Source: Gigaspora margarita (Eukaryota > Glomeromycota > Glomeromycetes > Diversisporales > Gigasporaceae). From it: 64,000 nucleotides of DNA. The translations under genes were made by a program, and so were the position numbers. Of the stretch, positions 48,101-58,873 are shown piece by piece. The DNA lies in the NCBI GenBank assembly GCA_009809945.1, contig WTPW01000076.1, positions 605,181 to 669,180 of the forward strand, written 5' to 3'. Under the pieces are notes generated by a model that saw only the letters and a program-made list of their open reading frames with translations, was not told the DNA's origin and made no database searches. The number at the start of each line of letters is the position of its first letter. Within the stretch, counting starts at the first letter, position 1.

Positions 48101-48574
48101 AATATTCTAAGCTAAAATTCTAGGTAGGAGTATTGAACTCAAACTTTTGCAAAAAGAAAAAAAAGTTTTCTTTTTATAACTTTTAAGATCTTCAAGATAA
48201 TTGTAACAATATACTATAATTTGTATCTACAACAAAGATTCTTGAGATCTATTTGTATTAAAATCATTTGGAAATCTTTTTGTATTAAGATCTTTAAAAT
48301 TATGTTCATATCAAAATCCTTGAGATCCCAAATATAATTTGGTATATCCTTGTATTATTTAGCATAATCAAGCTGTAGTATTATACTATAGTTATCATAT
48401 AGCACTCCATAAAGTACCTCCTTAAATTAGTGTTAGCTGATGATCTATATCATACTAATTTTTTTTTTTTTTTATATTTAGAAAAACTCTGGGTATAGTA
48501 CCTGCTCCAAACTTTATTAATACTTAAGGGAATTGATATATGGTAGTACCATAAATATATACATATTATATATA
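48101..48574. other. AT-rich spacer with a diverged ACCGTATA-type MITE
   Basis: CATATAGCACTCCATAAAGTACC near 48395 (shown for its key word GCACTCCATAAAGTACC) matches the terminus of the element at 33638-33963. The other end is probably near 48550 (GGTAGTACCATAAA). No gene was found. Confidence 0.45.
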
Positions 48575-49061
48575 GTGCATGTAGCCTAGAACCAGAGTCA
48601 CGTGATCTAAATCTATATATAATGCAAAATTTGTTATAATTAATGAATATGTATATATATGTAAAAAAATCTTTTTGTAAATTAATACTATAGAACCAGT
48701 ACTATAATATTACAGAAAGATTTTTAATTTAAACATATTAGTTTCAATTTTATTTACTTTTAAATATAAAGCAATTTGATATCTGTACCAAAATTTGGCC
48801 ACTATATTTAATATAATAATTTGTCAAATTAGGCCACTATATATAATAGTAACTTGTCAAACATGTATGCACATTACAATAAATTGCACCTCTAGTCCTT
48901 TAGTTTCTAGTTACCCACATATAATCATTGAATTAAAGCTGATATTTGGTATTACTTGATAGTCCTGATAAATTAATTTTAGAACTTTTAGGAAAACCAT
49001 GCTCGTCTTTTGTGTTCAATGACTTTCTGCTCGGAAATATTTGGGTACTATATGTGTTCGT

Positions 49062-49440
49062 CTTTGACCTAAAAATAAGCTACCCCATGATTGACAATAG
49101 TTGCTACATAGTAAAGTCCAAATTCTACTATGTTAAATGATTATAATCGCTTAAGTAAACTTATTTGAAAGATCAAAATACACATATCCTAAAAATTTCA
49201 TATAAATCGGAGAACTTTTTATTATTTGACTTTTAATTTTTACGTTTGACGAAAAAATTAAAATTTGTTAAAAAAATATATTCGGCGAACGTAAAAATTA
49301 AAAGTTAAATAATAAAAACTTCTCTAATTTGTATGAAATTTTGGAGAATATGTATTTTTATCTTCTGAACATATTTACTTAAGCGCTTATAATCGATTTA
49401 CATAGTAAAATTTAACTTTACTATGTAGTGACTACTTGCG
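49062..49440. mobile_element. palindromic TAGTAAAG-family MITE inside the 7-kb transposon
   Basis: Both ends contain CTACATAGTAAAGTC or its complement, followed by a TAATCG-CTTAAGTAAAC stretch and a central ACTTTTAATTTTTACG word inverted around the middle. It is one of seven near-complete palindromic copies in the window. The others are near 4093-4440, 4621-4970, 23353-23705, 27476-27815, 31264-31610 and 36703-37045, with a fragment at 25755-26050. Confidence 0.8.
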
Positions 49441-49741
49441 AATTTTCCTAGTTTGTATATCAGATATTTTCAGAAATGCATGCTTGTATTTTATGTTTAA
49501 TGAAGTTCTATTCAGAAATATACAGACAGGACCCCGGATAATACTAATAGGGGTACAATTATTAAACTGGACAAGAATTCTTAATTTATTTTCAAAGGTT
49601 ATATTATTAAAAAGGCTTTTTGAATAAATCTAGTATTATAAAACCGGGCTTGGTAAAATAAGGTTATGTACCTTAAAGTGGACACATTTTTATTAAAATA
49701 AATATCTAATATTTTAAAAAAATCCATAAAAGATATAAATC

Positions 49742-49812
49742 GGAGGTATTGTTTCAAATTTGGCCTGCATTAAGCTTAATGCAGGCTAAAATTCGAAATT
49801 ACAACCTGTATT
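49742..49812. repeat. short foldback related to the intronic mini-MITEs
   Basis: A hairpin centred on GCATTAAGCTTAATGC with arms containing TTTCAAATTTGGCC and the partial complement GGCTAAAATTCGAAATT. The core words match those in the intron 5 and intron 7 foldbacks. The ACCGTAT terminus of those elements is not evident here, so this may be a shortened or older copy. Confidence 0.6.
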
Positions 49813-52455
49813 TAAAGTGGTCAAGAATTTTGTGTGATTAAAAGCTTTACCTTAATCAAAAACTTACTAAAACTAAAAAGCTTTGCTAGTATCAAAAAAT
49901 TAAATTCTTGTATTTAGAGCTTTCGCCGTGGTCAGAAGCTTTGCCATAGTAAAGAAAAAAAAAAAAAGAAATTGTTGTGGTTAAGAATATCTTTTGTAAT
50001 CAAAGGCTTCCATGGTTATATGGACACTTTTTGTCGCAGTTAAATTTCCTTGATGGATTTAGACTTATTGCTCACTTCAACTGAATTTTCACAGTCTGAT
50101 AATGAATTGCCAGACTGTTATGAAATATCCGATGAATATAAAATGACAGATATGTTTACTTCAACTGAATTTTCTGATAATGAATTGCCAAACTGTTATG
50201 AAACAGACAATGAATATGAAACAGGCGATGAGTATTCAAATAATCGATCAGTTCCTGAAGAATTTATACCTAAAAAAAAATAAAATTGTGGAATGAATAC
50301 AAAAACTATTTTAGAAAAGGTAAAATAGAATCAAATATGTTATTTACATTAATATCTATCTAATTAGGTTTGCATTGTTAGCAAGCAGAGTTGGCTAGTC
50401 ATCCGGATGTACTCGAAATTTTGAGTCCACTATGCGTACGATGCAAACATTGCAAAAGACCAGTTAAACTAAAAAGAAATTATGATAAGTCACGAATTGA
50501 ATCCCATGTGTCCAATAACAAATGTATTAAGAACAAGAGATTTCAAGATTTGAGGAAATTCTTTGCAGCTTCTAATTCTCAAGACGGACCATCTAATAAA
50601 AGATATCCATGTTCCAGCTTATGTGAAGAGAAGCATCTTAAATATATTGAACGAGTTGGTGGTTTTACAATATCTTGTGGAGCCCCACTTGCCAAAGCAG
50701 TAGCACAAGAACTTTTTCCAGACAAGTTTACAAAAGATACAAAATTTTCTTATTCTAAGCTTAATTCCAATCAATCAAAAAGACTTAACGATGAACTATC
50801 GGCAAAATCTAAATGGAATATTGATCAAAAAGGTTTATGTATACATAGCTCAGAATGTGAAATTTATACCGACCGAATTGAACAAGTATGCACGAAATGT
50901 ATTTTACTTACAAAGGATCCAGTTTTTAAGGTAAATTTTGATTATTTGAATTTTTTTTTTTTATATATAGTATATTTATTTATTTGTTATATATCTTATA
51001 GAATGCACTTTCTAAGCCCATACTGAAACCAAAAAATAGATGCTTTACACCAAAATTATATTTTAAAAGCAATTCAATTTTGAAATTGCTTGGAGATCTA
51101 TTTATAAAAGAACTCTGGACTTCAGTTTCTAATTCTAATGAAAATAACTCAGTACCATTTTGGTTAAAATTAGCTGAGAAAGGTTTAAACGGAGCATTTG
51201 AATCAAAGTCTACATTTAAAGGACTATGTGAAATAATGATGCAAATAGCTCAGCGTGAAGATCGTAACAAAGGTATTCAAAATTTGAAATATTCTGAAAA
51301 TGTTACCCACTTTACGGCTGTACTTTCCAGCCTAAGCCCAAAAGTGTACAATTTTTTTGGAGCCAATTTGGCAGGACAAACGCTATGAAACATTAGGTAT
51401 TAAATTATTATTTATTTATGATATTAAAATTTTTTAAGATCATAGGTTATATAATATTAAAAATATCTTATATAGACTCCTGCGTCAAAAATCTGGAGAG
51501 TGTATGTCTGATACAAGTATATGTTTAGAAAATATGGCATGCTTTAAAAGATTAGCTGATTCTATGAACTATAATGGGCCAGTTATTGCAATGACTGATA
51601 ATACTAAGGTTTATCTACGTCTTGGCTATTCTGCAAATCTTGGGTGTATTATTGGTTCCATTTTTTCACTTGATCAAACTCTCGTTAATGATTATAATGA
51701 GGCAGAATCAGTCATTCAAAATATAATTTCAAACAATGCAATAGCAAAGCAAGTTCGTTTGTATTTACTTCAAGTAAGTACTTATAGAGCTTCGAATTTA
51801 TAATTTACTAGATTCAAAGATGCAAAGTTTAGTTTTTTTTTAACTATTACTTAAATAAATCTTCGAATTTAAGATACCTTTACCAAAGTTTCCACCAGTA
51901 GTAATCGGGTTAATTCCAAATAATGGAAATGAAACATCTGCACGAATACTAAAAATATATGAAAAAGTGCTGGAGATAGCTCAACAACTTTCAATTCATA
52001 TAGTTTCAATAGGAGCTGACGGTGCTATTTCAGAATTTAATGCTCAAAAGCATTTAATGTCCAAAAATACTGGATTGACCCAGAGTTTTCATGATCCAAT
52101 ATATAATATAAACTTTATCTGTTCAGTTTTTCCTGGAGTAGGACCAGTAATTCGAGTTTCAGATCCGTTGCATGCCCGAAAATCTGCACAAAATGCACTG
52201 TTTTCTGGTGCGCAATTACTTACTTTGGGAAATTATATAGCAACATATAATCAAGTATTAGATATGTGTGAACAAGACGATAGCATTTTGTATAAAAAAG
52301 ATGTTATTAATTGTGATCGCCAAGATGATGGTGCTAGCTATCGTCTTTTCTGTTCCTCACTTCTTAATCAAGTCATGGATTCAAATATTTCTAACAATAT
52401 TCACTGTGAACTTTTTGTTTATTTGGTTTAATTGGTAAGTTACTGATTTATTTAT

Positions 52456-52562
52456 ACCATATAAGCACGAAATAATACGCAGGAGTGTTATTTTGAATTT
52501 TAGCCTTAATTTAGGCCAAATTCGAAATTACACTCCTGCGTGTTATTTCGCACTTATACGGT
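52456..52562. mobile_element. 107-bp foldback MITE inside transposase intron 5
   Basis: This is an almost perfect inverted repeat beginning ACCATATAAGCACG and ending in the complement (CGCACTTATACGGT), with the shared word ACGCAGGAGTGT in both arms and a centre at CCTTAATTTAGG. It sits between a good GTAAGT donor and the acceptor at 52616, so it would be removed by splicing. It is related to the elements at 53210-53328 and 49742-49812. Confidence 0.75.
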
Positions 52563-53209
52563 GTTAATATTTTTTAACAATTATTAAAGTTTAAAAAAAA
52601 TTTAATATTTGATTAGGCGAGTTAATTGATGCATATCAAAACCGAACAATATCATATATAGAAAGAGCTCAAATAGCTATGATGGCATATTTTTTTCTTA
52701 AAATTTGGAAATCATATATTGCATCAGTTGGATTATCTAATCCTAATTATATTAGTCTTGAAAAAAATTTTCTTGCAACACAAACTTTTAATATTTTGAC
52801 AAGTTTAGCAGAATCATTAGTAAGAATAATAAATATGTATTTGCTAATCTTTTAAGTTTACAAAATATTATTGTATTAATTTTTAATTTATTATTAGATT
52901 CTTTTAATTATATCATATTGTGATTTTTATAACTCATATCCGTTATTACCATGGCTTCATGGATCTGAAGGGTGCGAACACTTTTTTGGGCTGTGTCGAC
53001 AAATTAATAATGAATTTACATTTTCTGATTTACTATATATAGTTCCAAAAGTATCATATATGTATAAGGCATATATGAATGGCACCTTAAACGAAGTAAT
53101 AAAAGATAAAACTTCTGGTGTTGGTAAGCATAAGGTTAGCAAAATAACAGCTCAAAATTTTGGTGGTTCGTGACTAGGAACCTCTAAATTAAGCCTATAT
53201 ATTGCTTTT

Positions 53210-53328
53210 ACCGTATTTGCGTGTAATAGCGGGCTGGGGCGTTATTTCGAGTCTTGGCCCGAATTAAGCTTAATTTAGGCTGAAATTCATAATTTCACCC
53301 CTGCGCATTATTATGTGCAAATACGGGT
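53210..53328. mobile_element. 119-bp foldback MITE inside transposase intron 7
   Basis: Arms start ACCGTATTTGCGTG and end GCAAATACGGGT, and the centre contains AAGCTTAATTTAGGCTGAAATTC, shortened here to its key words AAGCTTAA and TAGGCTGAAATTC. It lies in the 358-nt intron 53124-53481, which is unusually long for this gene. It is clearly kin to the intron 5 element and to 49742-49812. Confidence 0.72.
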
Positions 53329-54675
53329 ATTCAATTATATTTCAAAAAAATTTTAAAAATATAATGACATTGAGTAACGATATCGAAAGCTCTTAGTTTA
53401 GTGTATAATATTTTTGTTTTGAAAACCACGAAATTCATTATTTTATTATATCTATGATTAAATCTTTAATTATTTTATTAGGTTATATTACGTATTATAA
53501 TACTGGAACTCTCGCAGAAATGATTAATATATTGTGTCAATGGCCTTCCAATGAGGATTTGCTTTGTGCTGTTCATGAAGGGTATCAACAAGCTTTGGAT
53601 TTTGCAAAAGTTCTTTCAATGGTTAATCGAGATGAAGTTTTTAATTTTTTAAATATTTCTAATGAGCAACTGAACCAACTGAACCAACCGAACCAGCTAG
53701 ATGAAAATGATGATTTTTCCGACTATTTTAATGATTCATTTCAAAGCAATGAAGTATCAGATTCGCATGCAATTGCTACAGCAGCAAATAATGTAGTTAA
53801 TTTTAATACCATAGAGATTTGTGATGATGATATTGAACCCGATTTAAGAGATGCACATTTTGAGTTAACTTTTTTATTGTCAGATACAAATTCTGCAAAA
53901 AATCATGGTTTAGAAATATGTGAAAACTTTTATACTGGCATTACCAACGTAGGCACTTTAGATATTCCTTACTTGGTTAATTTGCGAAAAAGTCATAAAT
54001 GTTACAGTAATCAGGATATGGAGCGAAAGACTATCTGTAGAATTCAGAGTCTTAATCATACGAATGCTATTTCTCCAAATATAATAAGTAGTCTAATTGC
54101 AAGTTATACATCAAATATTGAAATATCACGAACTAAGAAATTACGCAGAATTCGGTGAAAAAATCGAAGTCGTTTATCTGTATTATCAAATACAAATAAA
54201 AAAGTTGGTAAGTAATAATTATAAGAATACTTTAATACTTATTTAATAAATTTATTTTTAAAACTTAGATCTAAATGGAATAACTGTTGCTAATATCGGT
54301 GAACATAATCCTCTTCGCAAGCATGGTTATGGATTTTCTTATATTAATAACGAAATTTGTCTTATACAAATTTTGGCGCTATAACAGAAAAATTCTAATT
54401 ACCATTCTTATGTACGTAGTGATGTAGTCAATATAGATTCATTATCATACTTATCGGTAAAGGTTTTTTTTCCACTTCGAAATAATATTTTTTCACCTCT
54501 AGCTAATTCTGGACACATGGTTTTTAGTCATATTAGTGTTAAGTTTTTCATTTATTTTCTTGTATTTGGTGATTTTATTCACGTTGATGAGCAGCATAAT
54601 TTGATAACTCTTTTTGGAAAGGCTTTAGAGTTATATAGGTTTTTTAATGAATACTCTACGAAGAATTTGTTATGA

Positions 54676-55549
54676 ATTATTGTTCATTCAGAGGTAGAAA
54701 GGGATTAGATTTAATGAATACTGTGTAATAAATCAATAGAATGATAAACTATTCTAGCCGATTCTGCTATCTTGGCAGATTTTAATTAGTTTAGAAATAT
54801 ACTTTTTTGATTATGTCAGTTTAATTTAATTATTAATCAAAAAAGTACTTAAGGTAGGCATTGAATTTTTTACCTGTGGTTATTTCATTAAAATATCAAA
54901 AAAATTGATTTATTAATCAAAGTAGTTAAAATAATTAATAACTGTCTAATTTCTATTTAATTAGTTGAAACGTAATAATTATTTATTAAAATTTCAGAAA
55001 TATATATATATATTAAAAAAAGGTATTTACTATTTAATTTAGTTAATCCTTTAATTCAATTTTAAATATAACAGAAGTGGTATTAAAAATTGCATATTGA
55101 TTAGGGCACGAGGTCAAAAATTTGAAATTGTAATGTGTTATTGTACGTACATACGTAGAAAGAGGGTATTATATTTTTTTTGGCCTAATTTTGGATTATA
55201 ATCTGGCGCCATAACTGTTGTTTTTTAAATAATGCAATAATAAATTATTTAAGTTATTATATATTATATACAATTATGTTCGAATCTCTATCGAATTTGT
55301 AGTTTAAAATGCTTATATAATAAATAAAAAAAAATTACATGTGCACACAATGCTTTTCAAAAATATATATAGGTTATATAATTAAATCAGGCATATAAAT
55401 TGTAAATCGGAAGGTACAAAGTATAAAACGGGCAAAAATAGGGTGTTTAGAGTGGACAAAATGCTCGAAAATTCACTATTAACCCAATTCGTAACTCTAT
55501 TAGTATTATCTGGGGTCCTATGCGGACCCTCCAAAATTGGCCACCTTAG
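54676..55549. other. 3' non-coding shoulder of the 7-kb transposon
   Basis: AT-rich sequence between the last coding exon and the right inverted repeat. I see no open frame of note and no other element boundary that I can support. Confidence 0.5.
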
Positions 55550-55639
55550 TCACGTGATACCGATTCTAGAGTACATGCACCATATATAATTTGTATTACA
55601 TTTCACTATGATTATTTTTTACATGACTGGTAAATTATT

Positions 55640-56290
55640 AGTTTTTTTTAGAACTAAAAAAATGAAACAAAGATGATAGTGAAAATGGTAGATGAATACA
55701 AAAAAGCAAATGGAACAGGAATAGCAACAAAAATAGCATTAAAAACAAAGTAACAAAAATAAGAAAAAAAAGCAAAAAATGAAAAGTAAAATAAAGAATA
55801 ATTCAAAGCCCACTAACAAAAAATTAGCAAAAACATGTTAATAAAAACTTAACACAAATAAAAAATAACTTGATCAAGAACAAAAAAAAACTTATTAAAA
55901 AAAATCTATCAAGAAATAATGAATAATTTACAAAAGAACTTACTGAAAAACAACAAAAAAAAACTATCAAAAATAACAAATTTACTAAAAGAATTTACAA
56001 AAAATTCTGAGCAAATTCACCAAAAACTAATAAAGTTTAGTACCAAGTAACAATAAATTTATTAGAAAAAAAATAACTAAATGAACTTACTAAAAACAAT
56101 AAGTGTAGGATGAACCCATTAAAAACTACTAAAAATCTATTAAATGAACTTACTAAAAAATGATAAATTTACTAAAAAAGCCTACAGAAAAATATGAAAA
56201 ATAATAAAGAAAAATCCATAAAAGAACTTGCTAAAAACTCTGTCAAAAAATAACAAAAAATATTTATAAGAAATAACAAAAAACCTCATA
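55640..56290. repeat. A-rich low-complexity region with AACTTACTAAAAA words
   Basis: Reiterated GAACTTACTAAAAA, CAAAAAATAACAAA and AATTTACTAAAAG words occur without a fixed period. It resembles a degenerate short tandem repeat and shows no coding sign. Confidence 0.6.
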
Positions 56291-56827
56291 TTGGCAGATT
56301 GGCATAACATATCAGCTCGACCAATCATGATCGAGGATTATCAAAAAAATTTTACACAAAAATTTATTACAAAGTGAATTTTCGCAAAATGACTTTTTTA
56401 ACCAGCTTTGTATTTATAATTAAGTACATAGAAAATTACGAAATTCATATATTTTATTATAAGCCAAAAGTAAATTAAAAAGATATTTTTTTGAAATTAG
56501 CTTTCAACTTTATCCTTGATAGTTACCAACCCATCTAACAATGCCAAACCTATTCTAAAGTACCCGAGTATTTCAACAAACTATAAAAGTACTTCTTTCT
56601 ATAGCTTAGCATAGCATTTTTATTAAGTTTTATTGGTTTTTTAACTTGTCTAGACATCAAAAAGGCTCTTTTGTTAGTTGTAACAAGTACTTCATTTATT
56701 AGTTTTTCAACATTACTTAGGATCAAATTTTGTATAACAGTTTATCGAAACAAGACCCAATTATACCGATCTACTAATATGTACTACCAAAAATAACAAA
56801 TTTACTGAAAGAACTCACAAAAACAAT

Positions 56828-57605
56828 GAAGAGATCTTGGGTTTAATAGTATAGTGATTATGCTCTAAAATTGCAAATTGGAAGGTTACTAGTTCAAATC
56901 TTGTTGGTAGTGAATATCAATTCTTATTAGGGAACTAAAACACCATGGAAACCAGGAATTCAGAACATCAATTGATGGACTTAATATAGTAATTGGCAGT
57001 GTTGTACATTTTGGCTGTTCACAGCCCAAAATTGTCCAAATGTTCAAGATTGTTCAAAGCTTGTTCAGGCTTTAATAATTAATAAATCTATCTAAAAAAT
57101 ATATAACTATATATTTTTTTAGGTGCTGAACACATTCTAGTTAAAATTAAAATAGAATATTTTAATAAAATTTTAAGTAATTTTACTTTATTTAATTGTC
57201 CAAAATTGTTCAAAATTGTCCAAGTCATTGTCTAAAGCTGTCCCATAACAATACTGGTAATTGGTATAACAAAACCTTCGAGGTTTAACTTGTTAGTTTG
57301 GATCTATAATTTGTATAACCAAAATCACAAGATGCAGTAAAGATCAAGTTACAAACTCCTGATAGCATTTTCCAGAAACCATGACTATTGTTAGATTGGT
57401 AGGACCAAAGTCCGAAGTTAAACCTTGAAAAATAAGACTATATAGGACTTTGTGTTCTACTGTAACCAACTTTAGATCGCAGATAAAGTAGTTTGAGTCA
57501 AACTTCATATATAATAATATTAGAATATCATGTACATATATGTATCATAATTTTATAATATTTAATAAAGAACATAGACATGGTCTTAATTACAAAAAAA
57601 AAAAT
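56828..57605 (+). mobile_element. second type of tRNA-headed SINE, interrupted by a hAT MITE
   Basis: The head reads TTTAATAGTATAGTGATTAT (A-box-like, as in tRNA-Asp/Glu/Gly) then TAGTTCAAATCTTG (B box). The body continues to an A-run at 57592-57602. Its body does not match the other SINE family. The hAT MITE at 56997-57256 splits it. Confidence 0.7.
56997..57256. mobile_element. 260-bp hAT-type MITE
   Basis: CAGTGTTGTACATTTTGG and AACAATACTG-type ends are inverted, with TTGTCCAAA/TTGTTCAAAG words on both arms. A perfect 8-bp duplication GTAATTGG lies at 56989-56996 and 57257-57264. Confidence 0.88.
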
Positions 57606-57782
57606 TGAAAAAACTACATCAAATATGAAGAACTTAATGGAAAAAAACCCTACTAAATCACTAAAATAACAAAAAATCCATATGACTTTAAGGCTACAAC
57701 TACAGCTTCAACTATGGCTTCAACGATGGCTCCAATGATGATTTTGTTGAGGCTCTAGTGGCAACTTTTAACAATAACTAAA

Positions 57783-58169
57783 NNNNNNNNNNNNNNNNNN
57801 NNNNNNNNNNNNNNNNNNNNNNNNNNNNNNNNNNNNNNNNNNNNNNNNNNNNNNNNNNNNNNNNNNNNNNNNNNNNNNNNNNNNNNNNNNNNNNNNNNNN
57901 NNNNNNNNNNNNNNNNNNNNNNNNNNNNNNNNNNNNNNNNNNNNNNNNNNNNNNNNNNNNNNNNNNNNNNNNNNNNNNNNNNNNNNNNNNNNNNNNNNNN
58001 NNNNNNNNNNNNNNNNNNNNNNNNNNNNNNNNNNNNNNNNNNNNNNNNNNNNNNNNNNNNNNNNNNNNNNNNNNNNNNNNNNNNNNNNNNNNNNNNNNNN
58101 NNNNNNNNNNNNNNNNNNNNNNNNNNNNNNNNNNNNNNNNNNNNNNNNNNNNNNNNNNNNNNNNNNNNN
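57783..58169. other. assembly gap (N run)
   Basis: 387 undetermined bases followed directly by a run of 17 A (58170-58186). The A-run may be the tail of a retroposed element lost in the gap. Frames across it are not real. Confidence 0.95.
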
Positions 58170-58369
58170 AAAAAAAAAAAAAAAAACAACATTTTTTATT
58201 AAACAAATTCAAAATTTATTATTATTTGATTTTATCATTACTTCTATTATTTATTATATTAAAACTTGTGTTTAGAGAGCTATAATTACTTAATATATAC
58301 TGCAAATATTAGGTCTCTTAAAATCTTAAAATAATAAATTAAGTCAAACCAAATTCTCACAATATTTGA

Positions 58370-58655
58370 GGATAAGCTTTTGGGTATAAGGAAGGAATCC
58401 TAAAGGTATGGACAATGTTGCTAGGGAGTCGGGACTGATACCGCCGATGCCCCAGTGACGTTAGTGAAAATTGGTCAAGATCAGAGGGTTTAAATAGGTA
58501 ATCTCCTAGTTGCAGGTATGGCTTCTAGTGTAGAACCTTCGGGCGGAATACTTAAATTGGCAACCATTGTACTCTCATCCATGTAATGCTTCCGAGAATG
58601 TAACTAATAAATATTAGTCTCCAAAATGGGCACTTTGAAACAAACAAAAAAAAAT
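58370..58655 (+). mobile_element. 5'-truncated SINE tail, beside the transcription factor gene
   Basis: Shares GAGGGTTTAAATAGGTAAT, AACCTTCGGGCGG and TGTACTCTCATC words with the other SINE tails and ends in an A-rich stretch at 58640-58655. It lies about 220 bases beyond the stop codon of the minus-strand gene and could be present in, or just past, its 3' untranslated region. Confidence 0.75.
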
Positions 58656-58873
58656 TAATAAAACTTTCGATATATGGTATAATTTTTTAATTTTCTGATC
58701 ACTTCAACAAGAGTAATTTATAATTGCATGAAATATTTTATATAATTTGTTTTATTTAACGAATTAAAATATACAAAATTATGTTGGCAATTATGTAGAA
58801 TTGCATAACTATAAATACAATGCGATAGATCATTATCGAAATATAGCAATAGTAGTTAAAAATCTCCGACCAA

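Larger units (their letters stand above)
50053..54675 (+). pseudogene. P-element-like transposase gene, nine exons, broken
   Basis: Exons read by eye: 50053-50319, about 50389-50930, 51002-51396, 51476-51773, 51874-52436, 52617-52819, 52898-53123, 53482-54207 and 54269-54675, with GT-AG introns. The N-terminus is acidic and contains a near-duplicated segment (TSTEFS...DNELP twice). Exon 2 has a candidate zinc finger (CVRCKHCKRP...H-x5-C). Later exons hold an RNase H-like core: VIAMTDNTK, IVSIGADGA and GSEGCEHFFG supply candidate D, D and E residues. Between the second and third lies a DPLHARKSAQN segment resembling the point where P-type transposases carry an insertion domain. At least five breaks are visible: a frame slip in the A-run near 50272, a TGA near 51388, a shift near the end of exon 5, a TGA near 54157 and a TAA at 54382-54384. 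The family call rests on motif layout only and could instead be another DDE superfamily. Confidence 0.65.
48575..55580 (+). mobile_element. 7.0-kb DNA transposon with terminal inverted repeats, P-element-like
   Basis: The 5' end (48575-48605) and the 3' end (55550-55580) are inverted repeats starting GTGCATGTA and ending in the palindrome TCACGTGA, with most of the intervening positions matching. Flanking octamers are TATATATA (48567-48574) and CATATATA (55581-55588), a possible 8-bp target duplication, although the AT-rich flanks make this ambiguous. P-superfamily elements make 8-bp duplications. The only coding content is the transposase-like gene at 50053-54675, placed centrally. Non-coding shoulders of about 1.4 and 0.9 kb contain other MITEs, including the one at 49062-49440. 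Confidence 0.65.

Noticed and set aside
56830-56900. Possible tRNA gene with TAGTATAGTGATTAT and GTTCAAATC
   Set aside because: Stems do not close convincingly and the sequence continues into a poly-A-tailed SINE body.
57755-58212. Open frames spanning the second N run
   Set aside because: Same reason; the ends are a poly-A tract read as Phe and a few flanking codons.
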